A DNA stretch of 64,000 nt from Sphingomonas hankookensis (GTDB taxonomy: Bacteria; Pseudomonadota; Alphaproteobacteria; Sphingomonadales; Sphingomonadaceae), in NCBI RefSeq assembly GCF_028551275.1, contig NZ_CP117025.1:1111501-1175500 (forward strand), in the 5' to 3' direction. The translations under genes and the position numbers were made by a program. Below the pieces are notes generated by a model that made no database searches, had not been told where the DNA came from, and saw only the letters and a program-made list of their open reading frames with translations. Positions 8,768 through 16,042 of this stretch are shown one piece after another (position 1 is the first letter of the stretch; each line of letters begins with the position of its first letter).

Positions 8768-8842
8768 CGTACCCCCGCGCAGGCGGGGGTCGAACGACGG
8801 CCTGCGCCTGCCGCCCTGGGCCCCCGCCTGCGCGGGGGTACG
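8768..8842. repeat. Paired palindromic repeat, GTACCCCCGCG family
   Basis: Two inverted copies of GTACCCCCGCGCAGGCGGGG with a ~30-base spacer, between flgM and the end of flgA. Confidence 0.8.
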
Positions 8843-8872
8843 ATGCGGATTGGGCAGACGTATCGGCTCAGC

Positions 8873-9403
8873 CTACCCTGTAAAACCCGGCAGCGCCGCC
8901 CGGCCCGATTCCAGCGCGATCGCCTGGATCGGCGGCCTGGCCGGATCGACCTTCACCATCAACCGACCGCCGACCGGGGCATCGCCCATCGCCACGCCGT
9001 CACGCGTGATCGAGAAGCCGGGTGCGCCGGCCTCGACCATGATCGGGTCGCCCCGGCGGATGACCGGTTCGGGCTTGGCGGCGACGACCGCGACCGGCGC
9101 TGCCGCCGGGCGTTCGGGGGCGACGCGGGTCATCCGGCGGACCGGCACATAGACTTTCCACGCCGGCGCCATGCAGCTGATGACCACCGCATCCTGCCGG
9201 TCGGACAGCCAGCCGAATTGCGGCATGGCACAGCGCGCGAGCTTCAGGCGCGGATCGACGGGCATCTGCGCGCCGCCGTCCATGCCGATGCTGGCACCGG
9301 TGAACTGCACCACCGCCTCGTCGAGCTGGGCGGTCGATTGAAAGGTCTGCGCGGTGGCAGGGACCGCGATCAGCATCGCGGCGAACAGGCTGTGGCGAAT
9401 CAT
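8873..9403 (-). CDS. flgA: Flagellar P-ring assembly chaperone FlgA
   Basis: Periplasmic chaperone for P-ring protein FlgI. 176 residues with a signal peptide (cleavage near PATA-Q, residue 18) and a C-terminal SAF-like domain (about 105-176, with EPVIRRGDPIMVEAGAPGFS and SRD/TRDGVAMGDAPVGGRL-type stretches typical of FlgA). Its start overlaps the stop of the MotB-like gene by four bases, so it is the last gene of a three-gene operon behind a sigma-54 promoter. Two CGGCAA/TTGCCG inverted repeats lie just upstream inside the preceding gene. Confidence 0.9.
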   Translation of the reverse strand: MIRHSLFAAMLIAVPATAQTFQSTAQLDEAVVQFTGASIGMDGGAQMPVDPRLKLARCAMPQFGWLSDRQDAVVISCMAPAWKVYVPVRRMTRVAPERPAAAPVAVVAAKPEPVIRRGDPIMVEAGAPGFSITRDGVAMGDAPVGGRLMVKVDPARPPIQAIALESGRAALPGFTG

Positions 9404-9966
9404 TTCGTCTCTGCTCCATCGGCAGGGGCGGCAAGCGGCGCTTGCCGGTCGGCAACGGCTTGCCGCTCACCGGCAAAGCCCAGATCGATGAATACGCCCC
9501 GCCCGCCGGTTCCCGGCGGTGCGAAGGCGATTTGCGCGGGCGTCGCCGCGCCTTCGCGCACCAGCAGCGCGGCGACGGCGCGCGCGCGGTCGGTGGCGAG
9601 GATCGCGGCGCTGCCGGTCGTCGGGTCGACGTCCTTGCCGGCTTCGGGGCCGTCGGTCCCGCCGGTCAGCGTGACGGCGATGCGCCGGTCGGCGGCGGCA
9701 CCGCGCACGAACTCGACGCTGTTGGCGCTGCCGGCGGGCAGGGCGGCCGATCCGGGCGCAAAGCCTTCGATCACCGCGCGTTCCACTGTCATCGGGATCG
9801 GTTCGGCATCGAATCCGGCGCGGATGCCGGCAGTCAGCGCGCGTTTGTCGACGGCCTGCGCCGCCTGCAGGAACACGAAGAACCCGACCAGCAGCAGCGA
9901 CAGGTCGGCCAAGGTGGTCAGCCATAGCGGGCGACCGGGGGCGGGGTCGAAACGTTGGATTCTCAT
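9400..9966 (-). CDS. Compact MotB-like (OmpA-family) protein, 188 aa
   Basis: One N-terminal membrane helix (about residues 15-37, LTTLADLSLLLVGFFVFLQA) holding an aspartate, D21, at the place of the proton-carrying aspartate of MotB. An OmpA-like segment follows (DRARAVAALLVREGAATPAQ). It is much shorter than the canonical MotB at 20956 (328 aa) and lacks most of the periplasmic linker. Its ATG overlaps the stop of the MotA-like gene (ATGA), so they form a pair; flgA follows with a similar overlap. A second, specialised stator or a flagellum-associated membrane assembly is possible. Function is inferred. Confidence 0.65.
   Translation of the reverse strand: MRIQRFDPAPGRPLWLTTLADLSLLLVGFFVFLQAAQAVDKRALTAGIRAGFDAEPIPMTVERAVIEGFAPGSAALPAGSANSVEFVRGAAADRRIAVTLTGGTDGPEAGKDVDPTTGSAAILATDRARAVAALLVREGAATPAQIAFAPPGTGGRGVFIDLGFAGERQAVADRQAPLAAPADGAETK
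9429..9466. promoter_or_regulatory. Two adjacent CGGCAA/TTGCCG inverted repeats upstream of flgA
   Basis: CGGCAAG-CGGCG-CTTGCCG followed by CGGCAA-CGGC-TTGCCG. Both are perfect inverted repeats inside the 3' end of the MotB-like gene. They are candidate FlbD-like sites, matching the pattern at 10653-10670. Confidence 0.4.
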
Positions 9967-10616
9967 TCTGCGGCCTCCCGGAATTGTGGTCGCTCCCGCC
10001 TGGCGAGCGCGACCAGAGGTGCCTCGAAACGGGCACGTTCGAATGCTTCGGCGCGACCCAGCCGGCGCAGCCGTCCGGCGATCGGCATGCCGACCAGCGC
10101 GGCCAGCACCGCGCCGTATAGGGTGGACAGCAACGCGACGGCCATCGCCTGCCCGATCGCGGTCGGATCGGTCATCGCCATGAACATCCGCACCAGGCCG
10201 ACCAGCGTACCGATCATGCCCAGCGCGGGGGCCAGTTCGGCCACCGCCGTCCACATGTCGGCGGCGGCGAGGTGCCGTTCGGCGCGTGCCTCGTTGCGGT
10301 GGCGCAGCGTCGCCGCCACGCCGTCGGGGCCGACGCCGTCGACGATCGCGGCGATGGCGTCGGCGATGTCGGGATCGGTGATCCGCGACCGGTCGAGCGT
10401 CATCACGCCATGCCGCTTGGCGATGCGGCCCAGCGCGGCAATCTGGCCCAGTCCTTCCTCGGCCGAAAAGGGCTTGCGGCCCAGCGTGCCGAGCGCGCGG
10501 ATCGCGCGGGCAAGATCGGCCGGCGGCGTGCGGATCAGCAGCGCGACGAAGGTGCCGCCGACCACGAAGGCGGCGGCGACCGGATCGGCATAGGGGGCGA
10601 ACATGGATGCGTCCAT
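9963..10616 (-). CDS. MotA/TolQ/ExbB-like proton channel protein, 217 aa
   Basis: Membrane protein of the MotA/ExbB superfamily. An N-terminal helix (PVAAAFVVGGTFVALLI), a cytoplasmic loop, and the family-typical pair of helices ELAPALGMIGTLVGLVRMF and AMAVALLSTLYGAVLAALVG (about residues 130-185) are visible. It is shorter than the canonical MotA at 20089 (287 aa). It forms a coupled pair with the MotB-like gene. The first ATG (10616) lies one base after the transcript start predicted from the sigma-54 element, so translation may be nearly leaderless or use the ATG at 10604. Whether the pair drives rotation is unknown. Confidence 0.7.
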   Translation of the reverse strand: MDASMFAPYADPVAAAFVVGGTFVALLIRTPPADLARAIRALGTLGRKPFSAEEGLGQIAALGRIAKRHGVMTLDRSRITDPDIADAIAAIVDGVGPDGVAATLRHRNEARAERHLAAADMWTAVAELAPALGMIGTLVGLVRMFMAMTDPTAIGQAMAVALLSTLYGAVLAALVGMPIAGRLRRLGRAEAFERARFEAPLVALARRERPQFREAAE

Positions 10617-10628
10617 GGCCGCTTCCCT

Positions 10629-10643
10629 GCAAACACGGTGCCA
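10629..10643 (-). promoter_or_regulatory. Sigma-54 promoter of the compact stator pair and flgA
   Basis: On the minus strand, TGGCACC-GTGT-TTGC, one mismatch to TGGCACG-N4-TTGC. The predicted start is near 10617. It is divergent from the flgB promoter about 115 bases away. Confidence 0.65.
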
Positions 10644-10652
10644 GTTTTCGTG

Positions 10653-10670
10653 CCGGCAATGGCTTGCCGG
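10653..10670. promoter_or_regulatory. CCGGCAA-TGGC-TTGCCGG inverted repeat between divergent sigma-54 promoters
   Basis: A perfect 7-bp inverted repeat with a 4-base spacer. Further half-sites (TTGCCGC, CTTGCCGG, CGGCAA) follow to 10713. The location fits an enhancer for a sigma-54 activator serving both flgB and the compact stator operon. Binding is inferred. Confidence 0.5.
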
Positions 10671-10743
10671 ATGCGGTTGCCGCTTGCCGGTCGGCGGCGG
10701 CAAAAGCGGCAATTGGACCATGGGTGGCGGGTTTCGCGAAAAC

Positions 10744-10758
10744 TGGCACGCCCTTTGC
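10744..10758 (+). promoter_or_regulatory. Sigma-54 promoter of flgBCDE
   Basis: TGGCACG-CCCT-TTGC, an exact consensus match. The predicted start near 10770 leaves a 38-base leader before flgB. Confidence 0.85.
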
Positions 10759-10807
10759 TGTGTTTCCGTGTGACGCGCATCCGGCGCGCCGATTTGGGAA
10801 CCGTCCG

Positions 10808-11158
10808 ATGGCCGACAATGCTCTGTTCGGGATACACGGCGCCGCGCTGCAGGTGCGGGCGCAGCGCATGGGTATGCTCGCATCGAACATCGCCAATGCC
10901 TCGACGCCCGGCTTCAAGGCGAAGGACGTCGACTTCCGCGCGGCGCTGGCCGGCGCGCAGCAGAGCGGCAATGTCGACCGCTCGATCGACAGCAACACGC
11001 TCTACCGCCGTCCGCTCCAGCCTTCGCTCGACGGAAACACCGTCGAACTGGTCACCGAACAGACCGCCTTCGCCGAAAACGCGGTCGCGTATCAGACGAC
11101 GCTCGCGTTCCTGAACGGCCGCATTTCCACCATCACCCGCGCGCTGAAGGGCGAGTAA
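10808..11158 (+). CDS. flgB: Flagellar proximal rod protein FlgB
   Basis: Structural rod protein at the base of the flagellar axle. 116 residues, slightly short for the family. The N-terminal axial motif ALQVRAQRMGMLASNIANAS followed by TPGFKAKDVDF is diagnostic, and the C-terminal amphipathic helix ends the protein. ATG 10808 is the start that puts the axial motif at the N-terminus; longer in-frame reading would run through the promoter. First gene of flgBCDE under a consensus sigma-54 promoter. Confidence 0.93.
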   Translation: MADNALFGIHGAALQVRAQRMGMLASNIANASTPGFKAKDVDFRAALAGAQQSGNVDRSIDSNTLYRRPLQPSLDGNTVELVTEQTAFAENAVAYQTTLAFLNGRISTITRALKGE

Positions 11159-11162
11159 ACAA

Positions 11163-11570
11163 ATGCCCCAACCCATGAGCATTTTCGAAGTCTCCGGCCG
11201 CGCCATGTCCGCGCAGCTGGTGCGGATGAACACCACCGCCTCGAACCTCGCCAATGCCGGTGCGGTCTCGAAGACTGAGGCTGGCGCCTATCGCACGATG
11301 AAGCCGGTGTTCCGCACCACTTTCGATGCCGCCAGCGGCCTCGCCACGGTCGATGCGGCGCAGGTCGTGACGGCGGGCGAGGCGCCGGCCAAGCGCCACG
11401 ATCCCGGCAACCCGCTGGCCGATGCCGAAGGCAATGTGTGGGAAGCCGCCGTCGATGAACCGCGCGAGCTGGTCGACATGCTCGATGCCGCCCGCACCTA
11501 TCAGAACAATGTCGAGGTGATGTCGACCGCCAAGTCGCTCATCACCGAAACGCTGCGCCTGGGACGCTGA
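11163..11570 (+). CDS. flgC: Flagellar proximal rod protein FlgC
   Basis: Rod protein partner of FlgB. 135 residues, as expected. The axial motif RMNTTASNLANAGAVSKTEA and the C-terminal VDMLDAARTYQNNVEVMSTA followed by KSLITETLRLGR are typical. It starts four bases after flgB. A second ATG twelve bases in (MSIFEVSG) is an alternative start. Confidence 0.95.
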   Translation: MPQPMSIFEVSGRAMSAQLVRMNTTASNLANAGAVSKTEAGAYRTMKPVFRTTFDAASGLATVDAAQVVTAGEAPAKRHDPGNPLADAEGNVWEAAVDEPRELVDMLDAARTYQNNVEVMSTAKSLITETLRLGR

Positions 11571-11572
11571 TC

Positions 11573-12247
11573 ATGACCACCACCGCCATCCAGAACATCC
11601 CGACGGTAAAGGGCGCGAACGACGCCGCGGCGAAGGCGAAACTGGGCCAGCGCTCGCTGGGCCAGGACGATTTCCTGCGGCTGATGACCGCACAGCTGCA
11701 ATATCAGGACCCGTTCAACCCGACCGACAACGGCCAGATGGTCGCGCAGATGGCGCAGATGTCGTCGCTGTCGGGCATTACCGAAATGAGTTCGACCCTG
11801 AAGACGCTGTCCGCCCGCCTGGCCGGCAGCGGTGCGAGCGACGCGGTGTCGTGGATCGGCAAGGCCGTCCTGACCGACAGCGCGACCGCCACCGCCGATA
11901 CCAAGGGCAATGTCACCGGTGCGGTCGAGCTCGATGGCGACGCCGCGCAGGTGAAGGTCGAGATTCGCGATGCCAACGGCAATCTCGCCCGTGCCGTGTC
12001 GCTGGGTGCGCAGCCTACCGGCATGGTCGATTACCAGTGGGACGGAAAGACCGAGGACGGCAGCGCCGCCGGCGCCGGCCCCTACACGATCAGCGTCGCG
12101 GCCAGCGATGCCAGCGGACAGGTGGTGAAGGCTCGCAACCTTGCCTGGGCCGGGGTCTCCTCCGTCATGCCCAATGGCGGAAAACCGATGCTGACGCTGT
12201 CCGACGGTCAGCAGGTGCTGGCCGATACCGTTCGCAAGATCGCCTGA
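11573..12247 (+). CDS. flgD: Flagellar hook assembly (capping) protein FlgD
   Basis: Caps the growing hook and guides FlgE polymerisation. 224 residues. The conserved N-terminal block LGQDDFLRLMTAQLQYQDPF followed by NPTDNGQMVAQMAQMSSL is clear, and the C-terminal FlgD tudor/Ig-like fold contains GMVDYQWDGKTEDGSAAGAG. It starts two bases after the flgC stop, inside flgBCDE. Confidence 0.95.
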   Translation: MTTTAIQNIPTVKGANDAAAKAKLGQRSLGQDDFLRLMTAQLQYQDPFNPTDNGQMVAQMAQMSSLSGITEMSSTLKTLSARLAGSGASDAVSWIGKAVLTDSATATADTKGNVTGAVELDGDAAQVKVEIRDANGNLARAVSLGAQPTGMVDYQWDGKTEDGSAAGAGPYTISVAASDASGQVVKARNLAWAGVSSVMPNGGKPMLTLSDGQQVLADTVRKIA

Positions 12248-12289
12248 AATTCCAACCCTTTCATCTGAATTTTCGCAGGAGCAAATCCC

Positions 12290-13597
12290 ATGTCCTTCTA
12301 CACTTCGCTCTCCGGTCTGAAGGCTTCGCAGGTCGACATGGCGTCGATCTCGCACAACCTCGCCAACGTCGGCACCACCGGCTTCAAGAAGAGCCGCGCC
12401 GAATTCGCCGACGTGATCGCGTCCAACCTGTCGGTCGCGCCGACGCAAATGGTCGGGTCGGGTACCGTGGTGAAGGGCAACCGCCAGCAGTTCGGCGAAG
12501 GCAACCTCGTCCAGTCGTCCTCGTCGCTCGACATCGCGATCGCCGGCGACGGCTTCTTCGCGCTGAAGCCCGATCCCACGAAGGACGGCCTGACCTTCAC
12601 CCGCAACGGCTCGCTGCGCGTCGATTCGAACCAGTTCGTCACCGATGCGCAGGGCGCGCGGCTGCAGGTCTATCCGGTCGACGGGTCGGGCAACGTCGTG
12701 TCGACCACCCGCGATTCGCTGGCCGACCTCGTGTTGTTCGAAACCTCGGGCAAGCCGACCGGCACCGAGGATGTGAAGCTCGGCCTCAACATGAACGCCC
12801 GCTCGGTCAAGCCGACGACGACCCCGTTCAACCGCTTCGATTCGACCAGCTACAACGAAGCGGTGACCACGACCGTCTATGACGGCGCCGGCAACCCGAT
12901 GACCATGACCACCTATATGGTCCGCACCACCGCGCCGCAGGCGGACCCGACCGATCTGTCGAGCACCTGGGAAGCCTATAGCTTCGTCGGCGACAAGGCG
13001 ATGGAAGTGGGCGGCACGCCTGCGACCGGCACGACCCCGGCGGTGCCGGGAACGCAGGCGGTGACGATCACCTTCGATGCCACCGGCAAGTTCACCACCC
13101 CGGTCGCGACGACCTTCGACTCGTTCATGCCGGCCAGCGGCGTGGCGCAGCAGCAGATCAAGCTGACCTTCCCGACCACCACCGTCGCGACGACCAAGCC
13201 GTTCAAGCTGGAAACGCAGCAGCAGGACGGCGTCGCCGTCGGCCGGTTGCAGGGCGTGACGATTAACGAAAAAGGTATCGTCACCGCCAGCTATTCGAAC
13301 GGCGATACCAAGGCGCTGGGCCAGGTCGCGATCGTCAACTTCTCGAACTCGGCCGGTCTGCGCCAGATGGGCAACAGCAACTGGCAGGCGACCGGCCTGT
13401 CGGGCGACCCCAGCTTCGCCAGCTCGGGCGAAAACGGCGCGGGTTCGCTGATGTCGGGCATGATCGAAGGGTCGAACGTCGACATCACCGAGGAACTGGT
13501 CAGCCTGATCGCCGCACAGCGCAACTTCCAGGCGAACTCGAAGGCGCTCGACACCTCGAACCAGATCACGCGGTCGATCCTCGATCTGCGTGCGTAA
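12290..13597 (+). CDS. flgE: Flagellar hook protein FlgE
   Basis: Forms the universal-joint hook. 435 residues with the N-terminal axial motif SISHNLANVGTTGFKKSRAE, the hook-family segment LDIAIAGDGFFALK, and the C-terminal motif NVDITEELVSLIAAQRNFQA. GCAGGAG precedes the start. A strong terminator-like hairpin set follows immediately (13601-13749), separating flgBCDE from the flgF operon. Confidence 0.96.
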   Translation: MSFYTSLSGLKASQVDMASISHNLANVGTTGFKKSRAEFADVIASNLSVAPTQMVGSGTVVKGNRQQFGEGNLVQSSSSLDIAIAGDGFFALKPDPTKDGLTFTRNGSLRVDSNQFVTDAQGARLQVYPVDGSGNVVSTTRDSLADLVLFETSGKPTGTEDVKLGLNMNARSVKPTTTPFNRFDSTSYNEAVTTTVYDGAGNPMTMTTYMVRTTAPQADPTDLSSTWEAYSFVGDKAMEVGGTPATGTTPAVPGTQAVTITFDATGKFTTPVATTFDSFMPASGVAQQQIKLTFPTTTVATTKPFKLETQQQDGVAVGRLQGVTINEKGIVTASYSNGDTKALGQVAIVNFSNSAGLRQMGNSNWQATGLSGDPSFASSGENGAGSLMSGMIEGSNVDITEELVSLIAAQRNFQANSKALDTSNQITRSILDLRA

Positions 13598-13600
13598 TAA

Positions 13601-13749
13601 GGCTGTTTGAAAACGCGCGAAAGAGCGCGTTTTGAGGCGGCACCAGCCCGCTCCCCCACCCGACCACCCATCGAGGATACCGTGTGGGTGGCCGGGTGGG
13701 GGAGCGGGCTGGTGCCGCAAAATGCGTCTCGACGCATTTTCGAACAGGC
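13601..13749. repeat. Nested inverted repeat with terminator-like hairpins between flgE and flgF
   Basis: Three nested levels. A perfect 26-bp inverted repeat (13637-13662 / 13693-13718) encloses a 7-bp one. Each outer flank carries its own hairpin: AAAACGCGC-GAAAGA-GCGCGTTTT (13610-13633) and AAAATGCGTC-TC-GACGCATTTT (13719-13740). The extreme ends GGCTGTTTG and CGAACAGGC also pair in part. It probably terminates transcription in both directions; its symmetry also resembles a small non-coding mobile element. Confidence 0.75.
13610..13633 (+). terminator. Terminator of flgBCDE
   Basis: A 9-bp perfect stem ending in a TTTT tail, 12 bases after the flgE stop codon. Confidence 0.65.
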
Positions 13750-13763
13750 ATAACCCATGAAAC

Positions 13764-13778
13764 TGGCATGACCCTTGC
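13764..13778 (+). promoter_or_regulatory. Sigma-54 promoter of the flgF operon
   Basis: TGGCATG-ACCC-TTGC, one mismatch to the -24/-12 consensus. The predicted start near 13790 leaves a 21-base leader containing GGGAGG before ATG 13811. Confidence 0.85.
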
Positions 13779-13810
13779 TGTGTAGCGAGGGTCATACTTG
13801 GGAGGTTTCG

Positions 13811-14563
13811 ATGGACCGGCTGGTCTATACCGCAATGTCGGGGTTGCGCGGCCACATGGCGTCGCAGGCGACGATCGCGAACAACATCGCGAACGCCTCG
13901 ACCATCGGGTATCGCGCGGACAAGGTCGATTTCGAACAGTTGTTGCTGAAGGGCAAGAACGGCGAACTCGAATCCCGCTCGCCCTCGTCAGAGGAAGTGC
14001 GCGACATGGACCGGCGGGCCGGCGCGATCCTCGCGACCGGCCGCCCGCTCGACATCGCGATGGAAGGCGACAGCTGGATGGCGGTGCAGGCGCTGGACGG
14101 CACCGAAGCCTATACCCGCCGCGGCGACCTGCAGGTTTCTGCCGCCGGCACGCTGGAAACCGGCGATCGCTTGCCGGTCATGGGCGCGACCGGGCCGATC
14201 ACCGTGCCGCCCTACCAGGCGATTTCCGTCACCGCCGATGGCCGGGTGATGATCGTGCCGCAGGGCGCACCCGCCGGCACGCCGGACCAGGAAATCGGCC
14301 AGATCAAGCTGGCGAGCACGGCGGGCAGCCAGACGGTCAAGGGTATCGACAATCTGCTGCACGTCCGCGGCGGCGGCGTCCTGCCCGGCGACATGACCGC
14401 CAAGGTCCGTTCGGGTTCGCTCGAACAGTCGAACGTCAACATGACGCAGGCGCTGGTCGACATGATCGAGAACCAGCGGTCGTACGAAGTGCAGGCGGGC
14501 ATGCTGAAGCAGGCGAAGGAGATGGATGAATCCTCCGCCAACCTGATGCGCGTCCAGAGTTAA
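13811..14563 (+). CDS. flgF: Flagellar proximal rod protein FlgF
   Basis: Rod protein between FlgC and FlgG. 250 residues from ATG 13811, which follows GGGAGG by six bases. The axial motif QATIANNIANASTIGYRADK, the segment LDIAMEGDSWMAVQ and the C-terminal SNVNMTQALVDMIENQRSYE identify it. First gene of flgFGHIJKL, with its own sigma-54 promoter. Confidence 0.95.
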   Translation: MDRLVYTAMSGLRGHMASQATIANNIANASTIGYRADKVDFEQLLLKGKNGELESRSPSSEEVRDMDRRAGAILATGRPLDIAMEGDSWMAVQALDGTEAYTRRGDLQVSAAGTLETGDRLPVMGATGPITVPPYQAISVTADGRVMIVPQGAPAGTPDQEIGQIKLASTAGSQTVKGIDNLLHVRGGGVLPGDMTAKVRSGSLEQSNVNMTQALVDMIENQRSYEVQAGMLKQAKEMDESSANLMRVQS

Positions 14564-14575
14564 GGAGAAGACACG

Positions 14576-15364
14576 ATGGCCAATGCCGCACTCCATATCG
14601 CCCGCACCGGGCTGGACGCGCAGGACACGCGCATGCGTGTCATCTCGAACAACCTGGCGAACGTCAACACGACCGGGTTCAAGCGCGACCGCGCCTCGTT
14701 CGAGGCGCTGAGCTACCAGATCGTGACTGCACAGGGCGCCGCCTCGACCGCGGAATCGCGCTATGCCACCGGCCTGAACCTCGGCACCGGCGTCAAGATC
14801 CAGGGCACCGCCAGCATCCAGACGCAGGGATCGCTGTCGTCGACCGGCAACACGCTCGACATGGCACTCGAAGGCGACGGCTTCTTCCAGGTGCAGCTGC
14901 CCGGCGGCCAGCTCGGCTATACCCGCGCCGGCAATTTCAGCCGCTCGCCAGAGGGCATGCTGGTCACGACCGAGGGTTATCAGGTGATGCCCGGCATCAC
15001 CCTGCCCGAGGGGGCGACCTCGATCACCATTGGCGGTGACGGCACGGTCAGCGCGACGATCCCGAACCAGACCGAAGCGACGCCGATCGGCCAGATCCAG
15101 GTGTCGACCTTCGCCAATCCGGCCGGTTTGCAGCCGATCGGCGACAATTTCCTGATCGAAACCGGTGCATCGGGTGCGGTGCAGACCGGCGTCGCCGGCC
15201 TCGATGGCCGGGCTCGCATCCGCCAGGGGATGCTGGAGGGTTCGAACGTCAACGTCGTCGAGGAACTCGTCGACATGATCGAGACGCAGCGCGCCTATGA
15301 GGTCAATTCGAAGATGATCTCGGCCACCGACGAGATGCTGAAATATGTCAACCAGAACATCTGA
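14576..15364 (+). CDS. flgG: Flagellar distal rod protein FlgG
   Basis: Main component of the distal rod crossing peptidoglycan and outer membrane. 262 residues, the family norm. MRVISNNLANVNTTGFKRDR, the segment LDMALEGDGFFQVQLPGG and the C-terminal GSNVNVVEELVDMIETQRAY are diagnostic. TTAAGGAG lies shortly before the start. Its end overlaps the start of flgH by 20 bases. Confidence 0.97.
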   Translation: MANAALHIARTGLDAQDTRMRVISNNLANVNTTGFKRDRASFEALSYQIVTAQGAASTAESRYATGLNLGTGVKIQGTASIQTQGSLSSTGNTLDMALEGDGFFQVQLPGGQLGYTRAGNFSRSPEGMLVTTEGYQVMPGITLPEGATSITIGGDGTVSATIPNQTEATPIGQIQVSTFANPAGLQPIGDNFLIETGASGAVQTGVAGLDGRARIRQGMLEGSNVNVVEELVDMIETQRAYEVNSKMISATDEMLKYVNQNI

Positions 15365-16034
15365 AGCCGTGCGCAGCCTCGCGCTCGCCGCGGTCGTGCT
15401 GGCGGCAATGCCGGCAACCGCCCGCCCCCTGTTCGGCAGGAAATTGCCGCCCGAGGATTATTCGGCATCGCGCCCCGCGCCGCCGGTGGCCACGGTCGTC
15501 GCGACCGGTGCGATCTTTCAGGCGGATCAGGGCTATGCCGCCCTGTACGAAGGCTGGCGCGCCAAGAAGGTCGGCGACCCGCTGACGATCGTGCTGGTCG
15601 AACGCACCAGCGCGTCCAAGTCGGCCGGTTCGAAGCTGGACAGCGGCGGCGGCTTCGGCATCACGCCGCCATCGGTCGGGCCGCTGTCGTTCGACCCGAA
15701 CATCGCGTCGGCATCGGGCAAGCGCAACTTCAACGGCGGCGGATCGGCCGACCAGACGAACGCGCTGTCGGGCGAACTGTCGGTGACGATCGCCGAAGTC
15801 TATCCTAACGGCACGATGCTGGTGCAGGGCCGCAAGCAGGTGACGCTCAATCGCGGGGACGAATTCGTCGCGATCAGGGGCATCGTCCGCATGGCCGATG
15901 TCGATGCCAACAACCGCGTGCCGTCGACCCGCGTCGCCGATGCCCGCATTTCCTACACCGGCAAGGGCGATGTCGCCCGCGCCAGCCGGCAGGGGTGGCT
16001 CAGCCGCTTCTTCCAGGTCGTCAGCCCGTTCTAG
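15345..16034 (+). CDS. flgH: Flagellar L-ring protein FlgH, without lipoprotein cysteine
   Basis: Outer-membrane bushing of the flagellum. 229 residues with the family segments YEGWRAKKVGDPLTIVLVER, YPNGTMLVQGRKQVTLNRGD and ISYTGKGDVARASRQGWLSR. FlgH is normally a lipoprotein, but this protein contains no cysteine; the N-terminus reads as a plain signal peptide (LALAAVVLAAMPATARP). No alternative start in the region supplies a lipobox. The ATG lies inside flgG, suggesting coupling; a downstream in-frame GTG is a possible alternative. Confidence 0.92.
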   Translation: MSTRTSEAVRSLALAAVVLAAMPATARPLFGRKLPPEDYSASRPAPPVATVVATGAIFQADQGYAALYEGWRAKKVGDPLTIVLVERTSASKSAGSKLDSGGGFGITPPSVGPLSFDPNIASASGKRNFNGGGSADQTNALSGELSVTIAEVYPNGTMLVQGRKQVTLNRGDEFVAIRGIVRMADVDANNRVPSTRVADARISYTGKGDVARASRQGWLSRFFQVVSPF

Positions 16035-16042
16035 GACAGCCC

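Noticed and set aside
11501..13855. Open frame of 784 codons on the minus strand
   Set aside because: Antisense to flgD and flgE, which have clear axial motifs.
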